From Scalindua sp964584595 (lineage in GTDB: Bacteria > Planctomycetota > Brocadiia > Brocadiales > Scalinduaceae), in assembly GCA_964584595.1 (NCBI GenBank), contig CAZPAM010000023.1:1-34003 (forward strand): 34,003 nucleotides of DNA, written 5' to 3'. This document shows, in pieces, positions 33,644 through 34,003 of the stretch. Within the stretch, counting starts at the first letter, position 1; each line of letters begins with the position of its first letter. The position numbers were made by a program, and so were the translations under genes. The notes below the pieces were generated by a model. The model ran no database searches, was not told where the DNA came from, and saw only the letters and a program-made list of their open reading frames with translations.

Positions 33644-34003
33644 TTATAAATTTTTCTCTGGTTTCTTGACACTTTTTGCTTTTTCATACGGCTCGCCTTC
33701 TTTCCATTCACCCACATACTTCTTTCCATCAGGCCATGTAAGTGTTCCTCCTCCATGCATCTTGCCATTCCTCCACTCACCTACATACTCTCTTCCATCA
33801 GGCCAGGTTTGTATTCCTCCTCCATGCATCTTTTCATTTCTCCACTCACCTACATACTTCTTTCCACTAGGCCATGTCTGTGTTCCTTCTCCATGCTGTT
33901 TCCCATCCTTCCACCAGCCCACATACTCTTTTCTGCTTGGCCATGTAAATGTTCCTCTTCCATGCCGCATGCCATTCTTCCACTCGCCCACATACTTTTT
34001 TCC
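33644..34003 (-). CDS. MORN-repeat protein, C-terminal part (5' end outside window)
   Basis: The frame is open to the window edge, so only the last 119 residues are seen. They hold four complete 23-residue MORN repeats with the pattern G(K/R)xYVGEWxxGxxHGxGTxTWPx, and a fifth partial one (GKKYVGEWKEGEPYEK), then a lysine-rich end. MORN repeats often bind membranes or act as protein scaffolds. In bacteria they are of unknown role. The DNA of the repeats is very alike, so repeat number may vary between strains. Codon positions differ mainly in third bases. Confidence 0.85.
   Translation of the reverse strand, partial: GKKYVGEWKNGMRHGRGTFTWPSRKEYVGWWKDGKQHGEGTQTWPSGKKYVGEWRNEKMHGGGIQTWPDGREYVGEWRNGKMHGGGTLTWPDGKKYVGEWKEGEPYEKAKSVKKPEKNL
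33728..34003. repeat. Tandem 69-base repeats encoding MORN units
   Basis: Four direct repeats of 69 bases (276 bases in all), each encoding one 23-residue MORN unit, fill this stretch exactly; the array continues beyond the window. Confidence 0.85.

Noticed and set aside
33728..34003. CRISPR-like direct repeats at the window end
   Set aside because: Repeats are contiguous, 69 bases long, in one open frame and encode MORN units, with no spacers.

Overview
The window is an AT-rich (roughly 40% G+C by eye), densely packed bacterial chromosome segment with about 30 protein genes. I see no rRNA, tRNA, CRISPR array, transposase or phage genes. Gene content and order point to a Planctomycetota-type bacterium, and an anammox-like (Brocadiales) lineage is my best guess. 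The grounds are groES flanked by two groEL genes, split gcvPA/gcvPB, the AT-rich composition and the unusual membrane and periplasmic proteins. No single gene proves this placement.

Left part (1-8000, + strand). A protein-quality block comes first: the 3' end of one groEL with a Gly-Gly-Met tail, groES, a second groEL without that tail, a clear terminator, then a promoter and dnaJ, grpE, an FmdB-type zinc ribbon and a YacG-type zinc protein. A multi-pass membrane protein with an acidic, proline-rich tail follows. Next is der, which appears broken by a deletion of about 40 bases in its first GTPase domain.

Middle (8000-16000). A minus-strand four-gene operon encodes a YchF-like protein lacking the GTPase domain, a PLP enzyme of the ACC deaminase/D-cysteine desulfhydrase family, homoserine dehydrogenase, and a membrane fatty acid hydroxylase/sterol desaturase. 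Upstream lies an ornithine cyclodeaminase-family gene with its own promoter. Divergent from it is a plus-strand run: an endonuclease III-like glycosylase, a YacP/NYN RNase, a XerC/D recombinase and a TPR lipoprotein or periplasmic protein.

15900-24200 (- strand). leuS is followed by a small membrane protein and a 77-base remnant of a second, diverged leuS 3' end. Beyond leuS is a complete glycine cleavage operon, gcvT-gcvH-gcvPA-gcvPB, with a lipoate/octanoate transferase as its last gene. This makes a self-contained unit for building and lipoylating the system. An imperfect inverted repeat of dispersed-repeat type lies upstream of gcvT.

24200-34003. This stretch holds a coiled-coil membrane protein, an NDUFA9-like NAD(P)-binding protein, and a zinc/manganese ABC operon (outer-membrane porin-znuA-znuC-znuB). 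Near the operon is a His/Cys-rich exported protein whose promoter overlaps a palindrome. Then come a two-TM ion channel with a non-canonical selectivity filter, a PlsC acyltransferase, a DASS-type transporter with TrkA-C domains, and the 3' part of a MORN-repeat protein cut by the window edge.

The points most worth a second look are the leuS remnant, the der deletion, the GTPase-less YchF-like protein in its operon, the altered channel filter, and the His/Cys-rich protein next to the metal transporter.
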